This document shows positions 31,918 to 41,073 of a stretch of 64,000 bases of DNA, in pieces. The stretch's first letter is position 1; every line of letters starts with the position of its first letter. The stretch covers positions 1 through 64,000 of IMG/VR virus record IMGVR_UViG_3300047483_000490; one strand, given 5' to 3'. The notes beneath the pieces are model-generated. The model had not been told where the DNA came from. It ran no database searches and was given only the letters and a program-made list of their open reading frames with translations. The position numbers and the translations under genes are program-made. Source of the stretch: a virus.

Positions 31918-32460
31918 ATGAAAAAGAAAGTAATTTTTATAGATGTAGATGGTCCATTGGCTTGGGCAACATGGGATGACGGTAAGGTTACTTTGAGAGA
32001 AGGATCTCACTTTGAGTTTCAGATTCCATACCCATGGGTTAAAGAAGACTGTGAAGCTTTGCAAAAAATATGTGATGCAACAGATGCAGAATTGGTAGTT
32101 AGCTCAGATTGGAAACATCACTTTAGTTTTATTCAGCTAAAGCATATATTTCAACATTATGGTATCACAGCTAATATCATTGATATTACAACGCACATGA
32201 ATGCTCGTCAAACTGGAGCTTGGCATAAAATGAGCAAGCCTTCAATTGATTTTGAAAGAGCTACACAAATTTTAAAATGGGCCAAAGACAATAAGGTTTC
32301 AAATTGGATTGCAATTGATGATTTAAATTTGAGTGAAGCTTTTAAATGGATGACACCACGAGAGCCAATGTGGAGGCACGTTCAAGTTGACGGTGATTGG
32401 GGATTCGGTGGAAGACTCAGAGACAAAGTTAATGAATGTATTAAAAAGTTAGAAAGATAA
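31918..32460 (+). CDS. HAD phosphatase of RNA-repair type (HAD_SAK-like)
   Basis: 180 residues. Nucleophile block FIDVDGPL (Asp9, Asp11), motif II VVSSDWK and motif III/IV WIAIDD define a HAD phosphatase. The VSSDW form is typical of the HAD domain found in Swiss-army-knife RNA-repair proteins, which are predicted to remove 3' or cyclic phosphates. Its place inside the tRNA array supports work on tRNA ends. Confidence 0.75.
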   Translation: MKKKVIFIDVDGPLAWATWDDGKVTLREGSHFEFQIPYPWVKEDCEALQKICDATDAELVVSSDWKHHFSFIQLKHIFQHYGITANIIDITTHMNARQTGAWHKMSKPSIDFERATQILKWAKDNKVSNWIAIDDLNLSEAFKWMTPREPMWRHVQVDGDWGFGGRLRDKVNECIKKLER

Positions 32461-32464
32461 CTAT

Positions 32465-32535
32465 TGCCCGATGATGTAAAGGTAGCATCACAGATTTTGA
32501 TTCTGTTCGTGTAGGTTCGAATCCTGCTCGGGTAA
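32465..32535 (+). tRNA. tRNA-Gln(UUG)
   Basis: TGCCCGA/TCGGGTA, ACAGA-TTTTGAT-TCTGT, T-arm GTAGG/CCTGC. Confidence 0.92.
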
Positions 32536-32579
32536 CTAAATTGAAACATTTTATTAGGTTGATATATAAAAGACACACA

Positions 32580-32650
32580 GCGAGTTGGTAGAAGTGGTAT
32601 CTCGTCGGGCTCATAACCCGAAGGTCGGGGGTTCGAATCCCTCACTCGCA
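32580..32650 (+). tRNA. tRNA-Met(CAU)
   Basis: TCGGG-CTCATAA-CCCGA anticodon arm, GCGAGT/ACTCGC acceptor core, T-loop GGGTTCGAATCCC. It could also be a tRNA-Ile2 with CAU. Confidence 0.85.
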
Positions 32651-32657
32651 ACTATAT

Positions 32658-32729
32658 GCTGCCATCGTCTAACGGTTAGGACATTAGGTTTTCATCCTAA
32701 AAATCGGAGTTCGATTCTCCGTGGCAGTA
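32658..32729 (+). tRNA. tRNA-Glu(UUC)
   Basis: GCTGCCA/TGGCAGT, TTAGG-TTTTCAT-CCTAA, T-arm CGGAG/CTCCG; CCA encoded next. Confidence 0.93.
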
Positions 32730-32786
32730 CCATGAAACTTTTTGCCAATTTCATGGATATATAGATTATAAAATATCTAAATATCC

Positions 32787-33419
32787 ATGGAAAGAGCATC
32801 AAGAAGAAAATATCATTACATTTATAAAACAACATGTATCATTACAAATAAGTTTTATATTGGAATGCATTCAACCGATAAACTACAGGATGGATATATC
32901 GGTTCAGGTAAAAGATTATGGCATTCAATTAATAAACATGGTAAAGATAATCACGTTTGTGAAATATTAGAATTTTTGCCAGATAGGAATTCTTTAAAAG
33001 CTAGAGAAAAAGAAATAGTTAATATTGAATTAATCAACGAAGATTTGTGTATGAATTTACAATTAGGCGGTGGAGGTGGAATATCTAGTGATAAACATTT
33101 TTTAAGTCTTAGAGAAGGTAACAAAATATGGTTAAAGAATAAATGGAACAATACTATTTATTCTGAAACAATAAAAAGGCAACTCTATATAAATATGAAG
33201 AAAGCCCACGCTAACGGTTATATTAAATATGATAACTTTACTGGAAAATCTCACACAGAAGAAGCTAAGAAAAAAATAGGAATGGCTAATTCAATCAAAC
33301 AAAGGGGTTCTAACAATTCTCAATATGGAAAATGTTGGATAACAAATGAAATCGAATCTAAGAAAATCAATAAGGGTGAAATAATACCTGAGGGATGGAG
33401 ATTAGGTAGAAAAATATAA
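32787..33419 (+). CDS. GIY-YIG homing endonuclease
   Basis: 210 residues. HYIYKTTCIITNKFYIGMHST is the GIY-YIG block, followed by GYIGSGKRL and a C-terminal zinc-less DNA-binding tail with NUMOD3-like GKSHTEEAKKKIG. Lies between tRNA-Glu and tRNA-Asp, comparable to T4 SegB in its tRNA cluster. Likely a freestanding mobile endonuclease. Confidence 0.88.
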   Translation: MERASRRKYHYIYKTTCIITNKFYIGMHSTDKLQDGYIGSGKRLWHSINKHGKDNHVCEILEFLPDRNSLKAREKEIVNIELINEDLCMNLQLGGGGGISSDKHFLSLREGNKIWLKNKWNNTIYSETIKRQLYINMKKAHANGYIKYDNFTGKSHTEEAKKKIGMANSIKQRGSNNSQYGKCWITNEIESKKINKGEIIPEGWRLGRKI

Positions 33420-33422
33420 AAT

Positions 33423-33496
33423 GGCTCGTTAGTAGAGTTGGTTACAATGTCGCCCTGTCACGGCGAAGGTCACGGGTTCGAGTCCCGTACGAGCCG
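33423..33496 (+). tRNA. tRNA-Asp(GUC)
   Basis: GGCTCGT/ACGAGCC, TCGCC-CTGTCAC-GGCGA, ACGGG/CCCGT, discriminator G. Confidence 0.94.
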
Positions 33497-33525
33497 CAAC
33501 TTTAATTTTAATTCTTGTATTCTAA

Positions 33526-34062
33526 ATGAACAAAAAACTGAAAACAACATTGATAATTCTAATATCGATGTTGGTCTTTGCTTTAGCTATTTTTCTAATT
33601 ACTAAAGTAAATGAAGACAAACCTTTTAACAAAGTTACTTTTACAGAATCTAATTTTGTTAAGAACAAAACAGATATGAAGTACTTAGATACTTTAGTTT
33701 TAGCGGGTTTGCATGTTTTAGAAATTGATAAAACTTCAGTTTTAATATTACCTTTAGATGTTGAAGGTTCATCTGATTTAGAATTAAAAGCGCATATAAG
33801 AAAGGTTGAAAATGGTTACATTATTTTTATAAAGAATGTTGACAGAAATTATGCTTTAGAAATTATTTCACACGAGCTTGTACATTTACAACAATATAAC
33901 ACTGGTAAATTATATGTAAATTTTATTACAGATGAATTGATCTTTGATAAAAAAGTTTATCCTGTTGGCAAATTACCAGCGTATGATGTTAGACCATGGG
34001 AAATGGAAGCTTTTGATAAACAATTTGAAGTAAGATCTGATGTAATAGATATTCTTTATTAA
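33526..34062 (+). CDS. membrane-anchored zincin-type peptidase
   Basis: 178 residues. An N-terminal membrane segment (8-25) anchors an external domain with SHELVHLQQY, the HExxH zinc motif at 116-120; RPWEMEAF later may supply the third ligand. Probably cleaves a protein at the cell envelope. Unknown target. Confidence 0.65.
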   Translation: MNKKLKTTLIILISMLVFALAIFLITKVNEDKPFNKVTFTESNFVKNKTDMKYLDTLVLAGLHVLEIDKTSVLILPLDVEGSSDLELKAHIRKVENGYIIFIKNVDRNYALEIISHELVHLQQYNTGKLYVNFITDELIFDKKVYPVGKLPAYDVRPWEMEAFDKQFEVRSDVIDILY

Positions 34063-34067
34063 TAAAT

Positions 34068-34132
34068 TGAGATGTGGCGCAGCGGTAGCACATAGAATCA
34101 ATTGGTCGTAGGTTCGAATCCTACCATCTCAG
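34068..34132 (+). tRNA. tRNA-like gene lacking an anticodon loop
   Basis: TGAGATG/CATCTCA, D-arm with AGCGGTA, variable TGGTC and T-arm GTAGG-TTCGAAT-CCTAC are normal. Only ten bases (TAGAATCAAT) stand where the 17-nt anticodon arm should be. 65 nt in all. The arm remnant TCAAT resembles the 3' strand of an original stem. Confidence 0.65.
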
Positions 34133-34295
34133 CAAGCTTAAAACCGATTCGCGTTAAGGATGCAGTAGTCTCGTGCGGCGACGATGGAACAGTCGTTGAG
34201 TCTTTTAGAACAAGACGTTAAACAATTCGAAACCTTGGAATGTCAATTATTCCTAAAACTACCACGGAAGGTGCTATCGGTGACCTTCCAAATTT
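34133..34295 (+). ncRNA. array of anticodon-arm-like hairpins
   Basis: Four hairpins in a row: CGACGA/TCGTTG; GTCTT-TTAGAAC-AAGAC (5 bp, 7-nt loop); GGAAT-GTCAATT-ATTCC (5 bp, 7-nt loop); GGAAGGT/ACCTTCC. No ORF. It follows directly on a tRNA body that lacks an anticodon arm. Confidence 0.5.
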
Positions 34296-34371
34296 AGGCA
34301 ATTAGCTCAGTTGGTTAGAGCGCCTCGCTGATACCGAGGAGGTTTCGTAGGTTCGAGTCCTACATTGCCTA
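34296..34371 (+). tRNA. tRNA-Ile(GAU)
   Basis: AGGCAAT/ATTGCCT, CCTCG-CTGATAC-CGAGG, T-arm GTAGG/CCTAC. The start of the next gene is 18 nt downstream. Confidence 0.92.
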
Positions 34372-34388
34372 CTAAACTTTTTATCAAT

Positions 34389-35477
34389 ATGCAAAACAAA
34401 GAATTCTTACGCGCGTATCTAAATGCTTATGCTCCAGTTGGTCAAGAAACCCAAGGCCAAAAGATCTGGACAGATTACATTAAACAATTTACCAATGATG
34501 TCAAATTAGATGCTTATGGCACAGCTTATGCGGTTCGTCAAGGCTCACAACCAGATCTTTCTAGCAGATTAGGCAATCCTTACAAAGTAGTTATTGAGGC
34601 TCATTGCGATGAAATTGCATGGATGATAACTCACATTGAAAGCGATGGTTATGTTAGAGTTAAAAGACACGGCGGATCTGATAATATGATTGCAGCTTCT
34701 AAAACTGTTTTAATTCATACACACGATAACACAACAGTTAAAGCTCTTTTTGGTTCTCCAGCGGTTCACGTTAGAGACAAATACACAGAAATGGGACCAG
34801 AACAACATGAACTTTGGTTAGATTTAGGCGTAGACTCAGCTGAAAAGGTTAGAGAGCTTGGAGTTGAAGTTGGTTGTATCGCAACGTTCGATGATCAATT
34901 TAGTGAACTTGGAGACTACTACGTTGGAAGGTCATTAGACAATAAGATCGGTGGATATATCATAGCCGAAGCGCTTAGAGTTATTACAGAGGCTGATATT
35001 AAACTACCTTATGATTTATATGTAGTTAACTCGGTTCAAGAAGAAGTTGGATTGTATGGAGCTAGAATGATCGCTAAAAAATTACAAGCCGATATTGCTT
35101 TAGTACATGATGTGTGTCATAACACTTCACATCCTAAAATGAACAAAGCTAAAGATTGTGATACCAAAGGTGGAGATGGTCCTTGCGTTGAATACACGGC
35201 TCAAAACCACAGAAAAATCTTAAACTTGTTTAAAGAAGTAGCTAAGGACAATGACATTAAAATTCAACACACAGTTGGATCTTATGGTAATGATACGATG
35301 TCATTCTTCTTAGAAAATACACCAACTGCTATTTTAGCAACACCTTTAAAATACATGCACACTACTTGTGAGATGGCTCATAAAGATGATGTTGCAGCTT
35401 GTATTGATCTTTTTGTAAAAACTTTATTATCAATTACTCCAGAATGGATTGATGATGTTAGAAACCCGAAGATTTAA
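34389..35477 (+). CDS. M42-family aminopeptidase
   Basis: 362 residues from ATG 34389; an upstream TTG lies in tRNA-Ile. EAHCDEIAWMI (zinc His/Asp), GRSLDNKIGG (bridging Asp), VQEEVGLYGA (catalytic Glu pair), and a C-terminal HTTCEMAHKDD zinc His are those of M42 glutamyl aminopeptidases. Full length and motif-complete. Such large metallopeptidases are unusual in phages; it may release amino acids late in infection. Confidence 0.88.
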   Translation: MQNKEFLRAYLNAYAPVGQETQGQKIWTDYIKQFTNDVKLDAYGTAYAVRQGSQPDLSSRLGNPYKVVIEAHCDEIAWMITHIESDGYVRVKRHGGSDNMIAASKTVLIHTHDNTTVKALFGSPAVHVRDKYTEMGPEQHELWLDLGVDSAEKVRELGVEVGCIATFDDQFSELGDYYVGRSLDNKIGGYIIAEALRVITEADIKLPYDLYVVNSVQEEVGLYGARMIAKKLQADIALVHDVCHNTSHPKMNKAKDCDTKGGDGPCVEYTAQNHRKILNLFKEVAKDNDIKIQHTVGSYGNDTMSFFLENTPTAILATPLKYMHTTCEMAHKDDVAACIDLFVKTLLSITPEWIDDVRNPKI

Positions 35478-35488
35478 TCTTCTTCGGG
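35465..35488. terminator. convergent hairpin between opposing genes
   Basis: CCCGAAGA/TCTTCGGG, overlapping the 3' ends of both the M42 gene and the minus-strand gene. Likely bidirectional termination. Confidence 0.55.
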
Positions 35489-35767
35489 TAATTGAATTTC
35501 TTCAATGGCAATAGAATCAATATTATTGTTGACAAACATTGACATTGTATAATTTTTTTGATTAGAAATAGAAGCCTCTGAATTTAATTTAGAGGCTTTT
35601 TTACGTTGAATAGAATTGGATTTAACTTCAATTTTTTCAACGATTTGAGGTTGCTCTGTTTGAACAGATTTAATTTCTTGAGTTTGTTTTTTGTCAAAAG
35701 AAAGGACAAAAAAAGCGATGGAAGATAATCCAACGAAAAGCGCGATGTGTTTGATATTGATTTTCAT
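35474..35767 (-). CDS. minus-strand membrane-anchored protein
   Basis: 97 residues. Signal anchor at 6-24 (IALFVGLSSIAFFVLSF) then a polar Ser/Gln-rich tail. The leader upstream (35768 onward, read on minus) is A/T-rich with an A-run. 4-bp overlap with the M42 gene end. Function unknown. Confidence 0.6.
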   Translation of the reverse strand: MKINIKHIALFVGLSSIAFFVLSFDKKQTQEIKSVQTEQPQIVEKIEVKSNSIQRKKASKLNSEASISNQKNYTMSMFVNNNIDSIAIEEIQLPEED

Positions 35768-35971
35768 TTTTATAAATTATTTATATACTATATAATTGAA
35801 AATCATAGTTTTGTTTAGTGCTTTATTAAAAAAGTACAACAAGTTGTTTATCTGGTTCTATGGTTTTTGAAAATAGTTTAAAAATTGTTATATTTTATAA
35901 AATGATTACAATCTAAAATTCTAAGTTTCAAAATCTAATATATAGATAAACAATATTAGCGTGAAATAACT
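35768..35971. promoter_or_regulatory. divergent intergenic region
   Basis: About 200 nt between divergent genes, strongly A/T-rich. TATATACTATATAATT (minus) and AATATATAGATA (35937-35948, plus) are candidate promoters for the two sides. No ORF or RNA recognised. Confidence 0.4.
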
Positions 35972-37699
35972 ATGCAACCGAATATTAATCAAATCAAAGA
36001 TCTTGAAGAAAGATTAAGTGCAATCAACACTAAAATAACGGCAATAGAATCAGTTAATTCTATAAATGCAACAAATACATCAGGTTCAAGTGGAACTGCA
36101 GGAACTTCTGGTTTAAGCGGAACTTCAGGTGTTAGTGGAACATCAGGTATAAATGGCCAAGACGGTATTATAGGTTCAAATGGAACAGCAGGAACTTCTG
36201 GTATCGATGGAACTTCAGGTGTTTCAGGAACTTCAGGTATCAATGGAACTTCAGGTATCAATGGAACTTCAGGTGTTTCAGGAACTTCAGGTATCAATGG
36301 AACTTCAGGTATCAATGGAACTAATGGAACTTCAGGTTCAAGCGGAACAGCTGGAACTTCAGGTGTTTCAGGAACTTCAGGTATCAATGGAACTTCAGGT
36401 ATCAATGGAACTAATGGAACTTCAGGTTCAAGCGGAACAACTGGAACTTCAGGTGTTTCAGGAACTTCAGGTTCAAGCGGAACAGCTGGAACTTCAGGTA
36501 TCAATGGAACTAATGGAACTTCAGGCGTTTCAGGAACTTCGGGTTCTTCAGGTTCAAGTGGAACTTCAGGTATCAATGGAACTAGTGGAACTTCAGGTTC
36601 AAGTGGAACTTCAGGCGTTTCAGGAACTTCGGGTTCTTCAGGTTCAAGTGGAACTTCAGGTATCAATGGAACTAATGGAACTTCAGGTTCAAGCGGAACT
36701 TCAGGAGTCAATGGAACTAACGGAACTTCAGGTTCTTCAGGTTCAAGTGGAACTTCAGGTGTTTCAGGAACTTCGGGTTCTTCAGGATCTAGTGGATCTT
36801 CTGGCGTAAATGGAACTTCAGGATCTAGCGGATCTTCTGGCGCAAATGGAACTTCAGGTTCAAGTGGATCTTCAGGTGTAAATGGAGCAGCTGGTGCCAA
36901 CGGAGATATAGAATATTCATATAATGTTAGTACAGTTGGATTAGATTCAAACACATATTATCCAGTTACTATTGGTTTAGGAACTAACTCTTTGACAAAA
37001 ATATCTATTAGAGTTGCTTTAAATTCAGGTACTACTCCATGGTCAACGCACCCTGCTGGTTTTTCTGTAAAATTAGTATGGTTTGCTAATGGAAATGGAT
37101 GGGGAACAAACGACACAGTAAGATTAATAGATTCATATAATTATAGATTTGTTTCAGGTATGTCACCTATCGGTGGAATTAGACAAATGCATAATTCTTC
37201 AGAAGAAGTTGTATGGCTTAGAGGTGGAGCTACTTATTTTATGTTTGCATCTGCACCAATTAGTCCATCCGTAAAATCAAGCGCTTATAGTTTATACGGA
37301 GATACTGTTTCTCCACAAGCCTCAGCATATAATGACGTATGGTCTTCAGCTAACGGTAGAACTGCAGCTGGTGAAGTTTACGCATCTGGTGATATTATTG
37401 CTTTTTCTGATGCAAGAGCAAAAGAAAATATAAGATCAATCAAAAATCCATTAGATAAAATATTAAATTCTAAAGGAGTTGTTTATGATAGAATTGACAC
37501 AGGTACAAAAGACAATATTGGTTTTATTGCACAAGAATTAGAACTTAGTATTCCAGAACTTGTTTCAACTGACGTCGACGGTAACAAATCGGTTAAGTAT
37601 CAAAACATGGTTGCAGTTTTAGTAGAAGCAATGAAAGAACAACAAAAAGAAATAGACGAACTTAAAGCAGCTATATTTAGTTTATTAGAAAACAAATAA
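35972..37699 (+). CDS. collagen-like fibre with endosialidase-type chaperone
   Basis: 575 residues. N-terminal coiled coil (1-25), then about 270 residues of G-x-x repeats built from GTSG, GSSG, GVSG, GING units (31-305), a beta-rich receptor-binding-like domain, and a C-terminal peptidase S74 intramolecular chaperone ([10 protein letters not shown]...[11 protein letters not shown]). Typical of trimeric phage tail fibres where the chaperone folds then cleaves itself off. The repeat length can change by slippage. Confidence 0.9.
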   Translation: MQPNINQIKDLEERLSAINTKITAIESVNSINATNTSGSSGTAGTSGLSGTSGVSGTSGINGQDGIIGSNGTAGTSGIDGTSGVSGTSGINGTSGINGTSGVSGTSGINGTSGINGTNGTSGSSGTAGTSGVSGTSGINGTSGINGTNGTSGSSGTTGTSGVSGTSGSSGTAGTSGINGTNGTSGVSGTSGSSGSSGTSGINGTSGTSGSSGTSGVSGTSGSSGSSGTSGINGTNGTSGSSGTSGVNGTNGTSGSSGSSGTSGVSGTSGSSGSSGSSGVNGTSGSSGSSGANGTSGSSGSSGVNGAAGANGDIEYSYNVSTVGLDSNTYYPVTIGLGTNSLTKISIRVALNSGTTPWSTHPAGFSVKLVWFANGNGWGTNDTVRLIDSYNYRFVSGMSPIGGIRQMHNSSEEVVWLRGGATYFMFASAPISPSVKSSAYSLYGDTVSPQASAYNDVWSSANGRTAAGEVYASGDIIAFSDARAKENIRSIKNPLDKILNSKGVVYDRIDTGTKDNIGFIAQELELSIPELVSTDVDGNKSVKYQNMVAVLVEAMKEQQKEIDELKAAIFSLLENK

Positions 37700-37747
37700 T
37701 AAAATAAATATATAAGATATTAAAGCTGATTAAAAAATAAACGAACA

Positions 37748-38242
37748 ATGGCATTACCATCATCATCGGGCGGATCTATTTCAATAGGCCAAATTTGGGC
37801 AGAAACTGGAGCTCCAGCAGACCCTAACGAAGACATAAACACTGTTAAAAATAGTTTGTGGAATGGATATTTACCAGTGGTTGGAAGTGTAGAAGTAGAC
37901 AATCTTAATGGTACGGCTAAATGTAGAATTCTTATAAGTACATCGCATCCATATAGATATACAGCAGATGTTATAATATACGCGGCAGTAGCAACTTACG
38001 CATTTAATGGTATATATTGGGAATACGTGATGTTACCAGGAAATTATACAATAGCACAAGGCGCAAGCACTTCTACTTTATTTAACGTATCATATACATA
38101 TTACGGGCCTGGTGCATATTTATCAGCTCTTGAAATTACTAGTGTAGCTCCCGATCGAACTGGGGATTATGTAAATTCTACCAGTTTTGACCAATATCAA
38201 GCAAAAACAAGATATAACTTACATTATAACACAATAACATAA
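37748..38242 (+). CDS. fibre-associated structural protein
   Basis: 164 residues. The N-terminus (SGGSISIGQIWAETG) resembles that of the protein at 38555 and of Bacteroidota phage tail proteins. The body is beta-rich. Likely virion component next to the collagen-like fibre. Confidence 0.6.
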   Translation: MALPSSSGGSISIGQIWAETGAPADPNEDINTVKNSLWNGYLPVVGSVEVDNLNGTAKCRILISTSHPYRYTADVIIYAAVATYAFNGIYWEYVMLPGNYTIAQGASTSTLFNVSYTYYGPGAYLSALEITSVAPDRTGDYVNSTSFDQYQAKTRYNLHYNTIT

Positions 38243-38252
38243 ATAATAAACC

Positions 38253-38519
38253 ATGGCATATCAATTTTACAAAAGAAATTACGACAACGCATTTTATGCA
38301 TTTGATTCAGAAACAGATACTTTTAAAGTAGTTACAGATCCAACACACGAAGGCTCAGCTAATATGTGTGCAGTGATGTATACTGAAATTGCAAACTCTA
38401 ATATTATTCAAATGAATACTCAAATTAGCTCAAATCCAACCGAATTTGCAAGTATAACAGAATCTGAATTTAATAATAGAATTTTTTCTATGAAAAGCTT
38501 CTTAGAACAAAATTTATAA
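38253..38519 (+). CDS. hypothetical protein, 88 aa
   Basis: Small alpha/beta protein (FYAFDSETDTFKVV) between virion genes, probably a tail or fibre accessory. Unknown. Confidence 0.55.
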   Translation: MAYQFYKRNYDNAFYAFDSETDTFKVVTDPTHEGSANMCAVMYTEIANSNIIQMNTQISSNPTEFASITESEFNNRIFSMKSFLEQNL

Positions 38520-38530
38520 GATATATAAAG
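38519..38530 (+). promoter_or_regulatory. AGATATATAAAG motif (candidate late promoter)
   Basis: Identical to the motif at 11974 and similar to copies before 41625, 56353 and 56833. T4 late promoters use TATAAATA; function inferred from position. Confidence 0.4.
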
Positions 38531-38554
38531 TATAAAAAAATAAATAAATAAATT

Positions 38555-39241
38555 ATGGCATTATCATCAGGAGGATCTATCTCCATGGGACAAATAGCAA
38601 CAGAAACAGGTGTAGCATTATCAGGCGTATCTTTGTATAACAGATCTAGAGTAATGTCTAGATCAAATCCATACGGATATTATCCTGGGAGTATGACATC
38701 TACGCCGGATTCTATGAGTGAATTTAGAGGAACTACATTTGCAAACGTACCGCAATCGTCTTGTTTGTTAGAAGGAACTTTAATTTCAATGGCTGACGGT
38801 TCAACTAAAAGAATTGAGCAATTAGTAGCTGGAGATTCATTAAAAGGTGTAAGCATTGAAGGTTTACCTTTAGATGAAACATTACACTTCGCTTGGACTG
38901 CTAAAAATCCAAACATTACATTGTCAGATACCATTGTAGTTAACGCTACTAAAGTAGAAGCATTTGCACTTTACAATATTAATGGTGGATTACTTAAAGC
39001 TACTGCAGAACACATTCACTTGGTAAAAAGAGAATTAACATACATGTTCGTTCAATCATCTGAACTTTTAGAAGGTGATATTTTATTAGATGGTGAATTA
39101 AAAGAAATTACTATTACAAGTGTTGTTAATGAAAAATTAACAGAAGGTAAGAGTGTTAACGTTTACTTAATTGACGTAGAAACAATCGATTTATTTATTG
39201 CTAATAACATCATTACACACAACAAGAAACCTTTACAATAA
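38555..39241 (+). CDS. virion-type protein with Hint (intein-like) domain
   Basis: 228 residues. N-terminal SGGSISMGQIATETG links it to the structural protein at 37748. From Cys70 (SSCLLEGTLI) a Hint domain begins: TLISMADGSTKRIEQL, then TAEHIHLV (block B His), and a C-terminal block FIANNIITHN ending at Asn223 followed by KKPLQ. There is no C-extein nucleophile (Lys follows), as in bacterial intein-like domains, so self-cleavage or cross-linking is more likely than full splicing. Confidence 0.75.
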   Translation: MALSSGGSISMGQIATETGVALSGVSLYNRSRVMSRSNPYGYYPGSMTSTPDSMSEFRGTTFANVPQSSCLLEGTLISMADGSTKRIEQLVAGDSLKGVSIEGLPLDETLHFAWTAKNPNITLSDTIVVNATKVEAFALYNINGGLLKATAEHIHLVKRELTYMFVQSSELLEGDILLDGELKEITITSVVNEKLTEGKSVNVYLIDVETIDLFIANNIITHNKKPLQ

Positions 39242-39263
39242 TATTTGCATATTATTAAATTTT

Positions 39264-39290
39264 AAAGCCAATCGAAAGATTGGCTTTTTT
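39264..39290 (+). terminator. rho-independent terminator
   Basis: AAAGCCAATC/GATTGGCTTT with a GAAA loop and T-run, after the Hint-domain gene. Confidence 0.9.
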
Positions 39291-39340
39291 ATTGTAAACT
39301 TTTTTAAGAAGATAGATATAACATCTAAACTTAAAGATAC

Positions 39341-40306
39341 ATGAATTTAACAGGCATACACGTATTTAAATCGGTTTCAGCTTCAAGTTACTCAGAACAC
39401 GTTTTGATGATTCAAACAATTTCTGCTCTTGAATGGAAGAAACACAATGGTCCAATTCACTTATACACTACTAAAAAGGACTTAAAGTTTTTTGAAGCTT
39501 TAGGTATGGATCAATTATATGACAATATCAACACTGATGTTTTAGAACAAAAAGACGACATTTATTGGCCTCATTTCGGTGCAGCTAGTAAAATGAAAGT
39601 TTTAAATTCTATTGAAGAATTTCCAGTTGCATTTATTGACAATGATTTAATTTACAGAGAAAAAATTGAAATCAAAGATGAGAGTATCATCTATCTACAT
39701 GACGAAGGGCGCTTTCATAAAAACTATCCACCTTTAGATTTCTTAAGCAAAAGAGATGGTTATGAATTTCCACAGATGGAATCCTTAGAAACATGTCACC
39801 CAATCAATGTTGGTTTATTCGTTATTAATGACGTTAAACTAAGAGATGAATATTGTGCTTTAGCAATGGATTTCATGACTAAAAATTCTAAGAAACCAGC
39901 ACCTGTGAAATGGGCACCAGAAGGTCTTAGAATATTTTGGAAACCATTATTTGTTGAGCAAAGATTACTTTCAGCAGTCGTAGATAATGGCAAATATAAA
40001 AAGCGTCAATTGTTTCCATACACTTACATGGGAGATACTTTAAGATGGAGATCTTGGGAAACAGGCGAAGAATACACACACGGTGAATTAGCGCAAAGAG
40101 AAACTTTAACTTGGTTTCACTTATGGGGTGAAAAAGTAGAGTACTCTAGACCTGAAGGTCAATCATTAAAAATCAAAGTTTTCTATAACTTATTAAGTGC
40201 TTTACAAAACAGTGGGCCTAAAGCGTGGGTAATTAGACAAAATCTAATAGATTTTTTAAAATACAAAGAACAAGATTTACAAGAAGAATTAGGATATAAA
40301 ATTTAA
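39341..40306 (+). CDS. glycosyltransferase-like protein
   Basis: 321 residues. The GT-A-like DxD is seen in AFIDNDLIY, preceded by an N-terminal nucleotide-binding-like region (MIQTISALEWKKHNGPIHLYT). Trp-rich C-terminal half. Possible virion or host-glycan transferase; similar phage proteins are annotated only as DUF6734-type. Confidence 0.5.
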   Translation: MNLTGIHVFKSVSASSYSEHVLMIQTISALEWKKHNGPIHLYTTKKDLKFFEALGMDQLYDNINTDVLEQKDDIYWPHFGAASKMKVLNSIEEFPVAFIDNDLIYREKIEIKDESIIYLHDEGRFHKNYPPLDFLSKRDGYEFPQMESLETCHPINVGLFVINDVKLRDEYCALAMDFMTKNSKKPAPVKWAPEGLRIFWKPLFVEQRLLSAVVDNGKYKKRQLFPYTYMGDTLRWRSWETGEEYTHGELAQRETLTWFHLWGEKVEYSRPEGQSLKIKVFYNLLSALQNSGPKAWVIRQNLIDFLKYKEQDLQEELGYKI

Positions 40307-40309
40307 CAT

Positions 40310-41068
40310 ATGAAAAGCAAATTAATAACAGTAGGATCTGAACACGACTTGCATATTTATAAAGAGTGCATTGTTTCTCAAGCGGTTTGGGCTAAAAAAC
40401 ATGGCATTGAACATGAGATTATAGAAACCGAAGTTGATAAAACAGGTAATTGGATTTTCTATGAGAATTTTATCACAACTTTAGTTGATAATGAAGAAAC
40501 TGTAGTTATCGCAATGATGCCAGAAGTAATGGTATTAGAAGACTTTAGTAATCCATTTTTGCTAGACAAAGATTTAATAGTTGTAAATTCAGGAGACATT
40601 GCTGTGATAGCTGGTAGATTCTCTGGCAGCATCTTACAAAGAGCTAATTTACTGCAGTCGCTAGCCTTTAAAGACACACCTCACTCATCTTGTGACTTAG
40701 GGTTACATGTGTTAGATACTAAAGTAAAAAACTATATTCATTTCATGGCAGGTATCTCAGGCAAGCCAGAATATCCGTGTATGTCGGGTTTAAATAACTC
40801 ACACGGTTTTGAAATGCATGCAAAAACATACAAAGATGAAGCTCCTGGAATCAAGTATAATTATTCATCTTATGCTAATCAATTTTACAGAGGTGGTGAT
40901 TTCGCAGTTAATTTAAAAGTAGCTAATATTGAACTATCAATTGGATTTATTAAAGAATTCAAGAAGATGAAAGAGAGAATAGATACTCTTGTAATGGAAC
41001 TATCTCATTTTGAAAAAGATGTTTTAGAGCCAGTAACAGAGGATGAAACGCTTAAAAATAACGTATAA
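40310..41068 (+). CDS. hypothetical protein near glycosyltransferase
   Basis: 252 residues, alpha/beta (MKSKLITVGSEHDLHIYKECI). A glycosyltransferase fold is possible from context and length, without a clear DxD. C-terminal helix. Unknown. Confidence 0.45.
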   Translation: MKSKLITVGSEHDLHIYKECIVSQAVWAKKHGIEHEIIETEVDKTGNWIFYENFITTLVDNEETVVIAMMPEVMVLEDFSNPFLLDKDLIVVNSGDIAVIAGRFSGSILQRANLLQSLAFKDTPHSSCDLGLHVLDTKVKNYIHFMAGISGKPEYPCMSGLNNSHGFEMHAKTYKDEAPGIKYNYSSYANQFYRGGDFAVNLKVANIELSIGFIKEFKKMKERIDTLVMELSHFEKDVLEPVTEDETLKNNV

Positions 41069-41073
41069 CCTTA

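Noticed and set aside
36060-36900. Repeats as a CRISPR array
   Set aside because: Units are codon-phased GGAACTTCAGGT-like words within an open frame, without unique spacers.
35989-36954. 321-codon ORF on the minus strand and a 209-codon ORF in another plus frame (36180-36809)
   Set aside because: Both are shadows of the regular 9-nt collagen-like repeat units, which keep every frame open; they encode only Pro/Glu/Val or Glu/Leu/Gln repeats.
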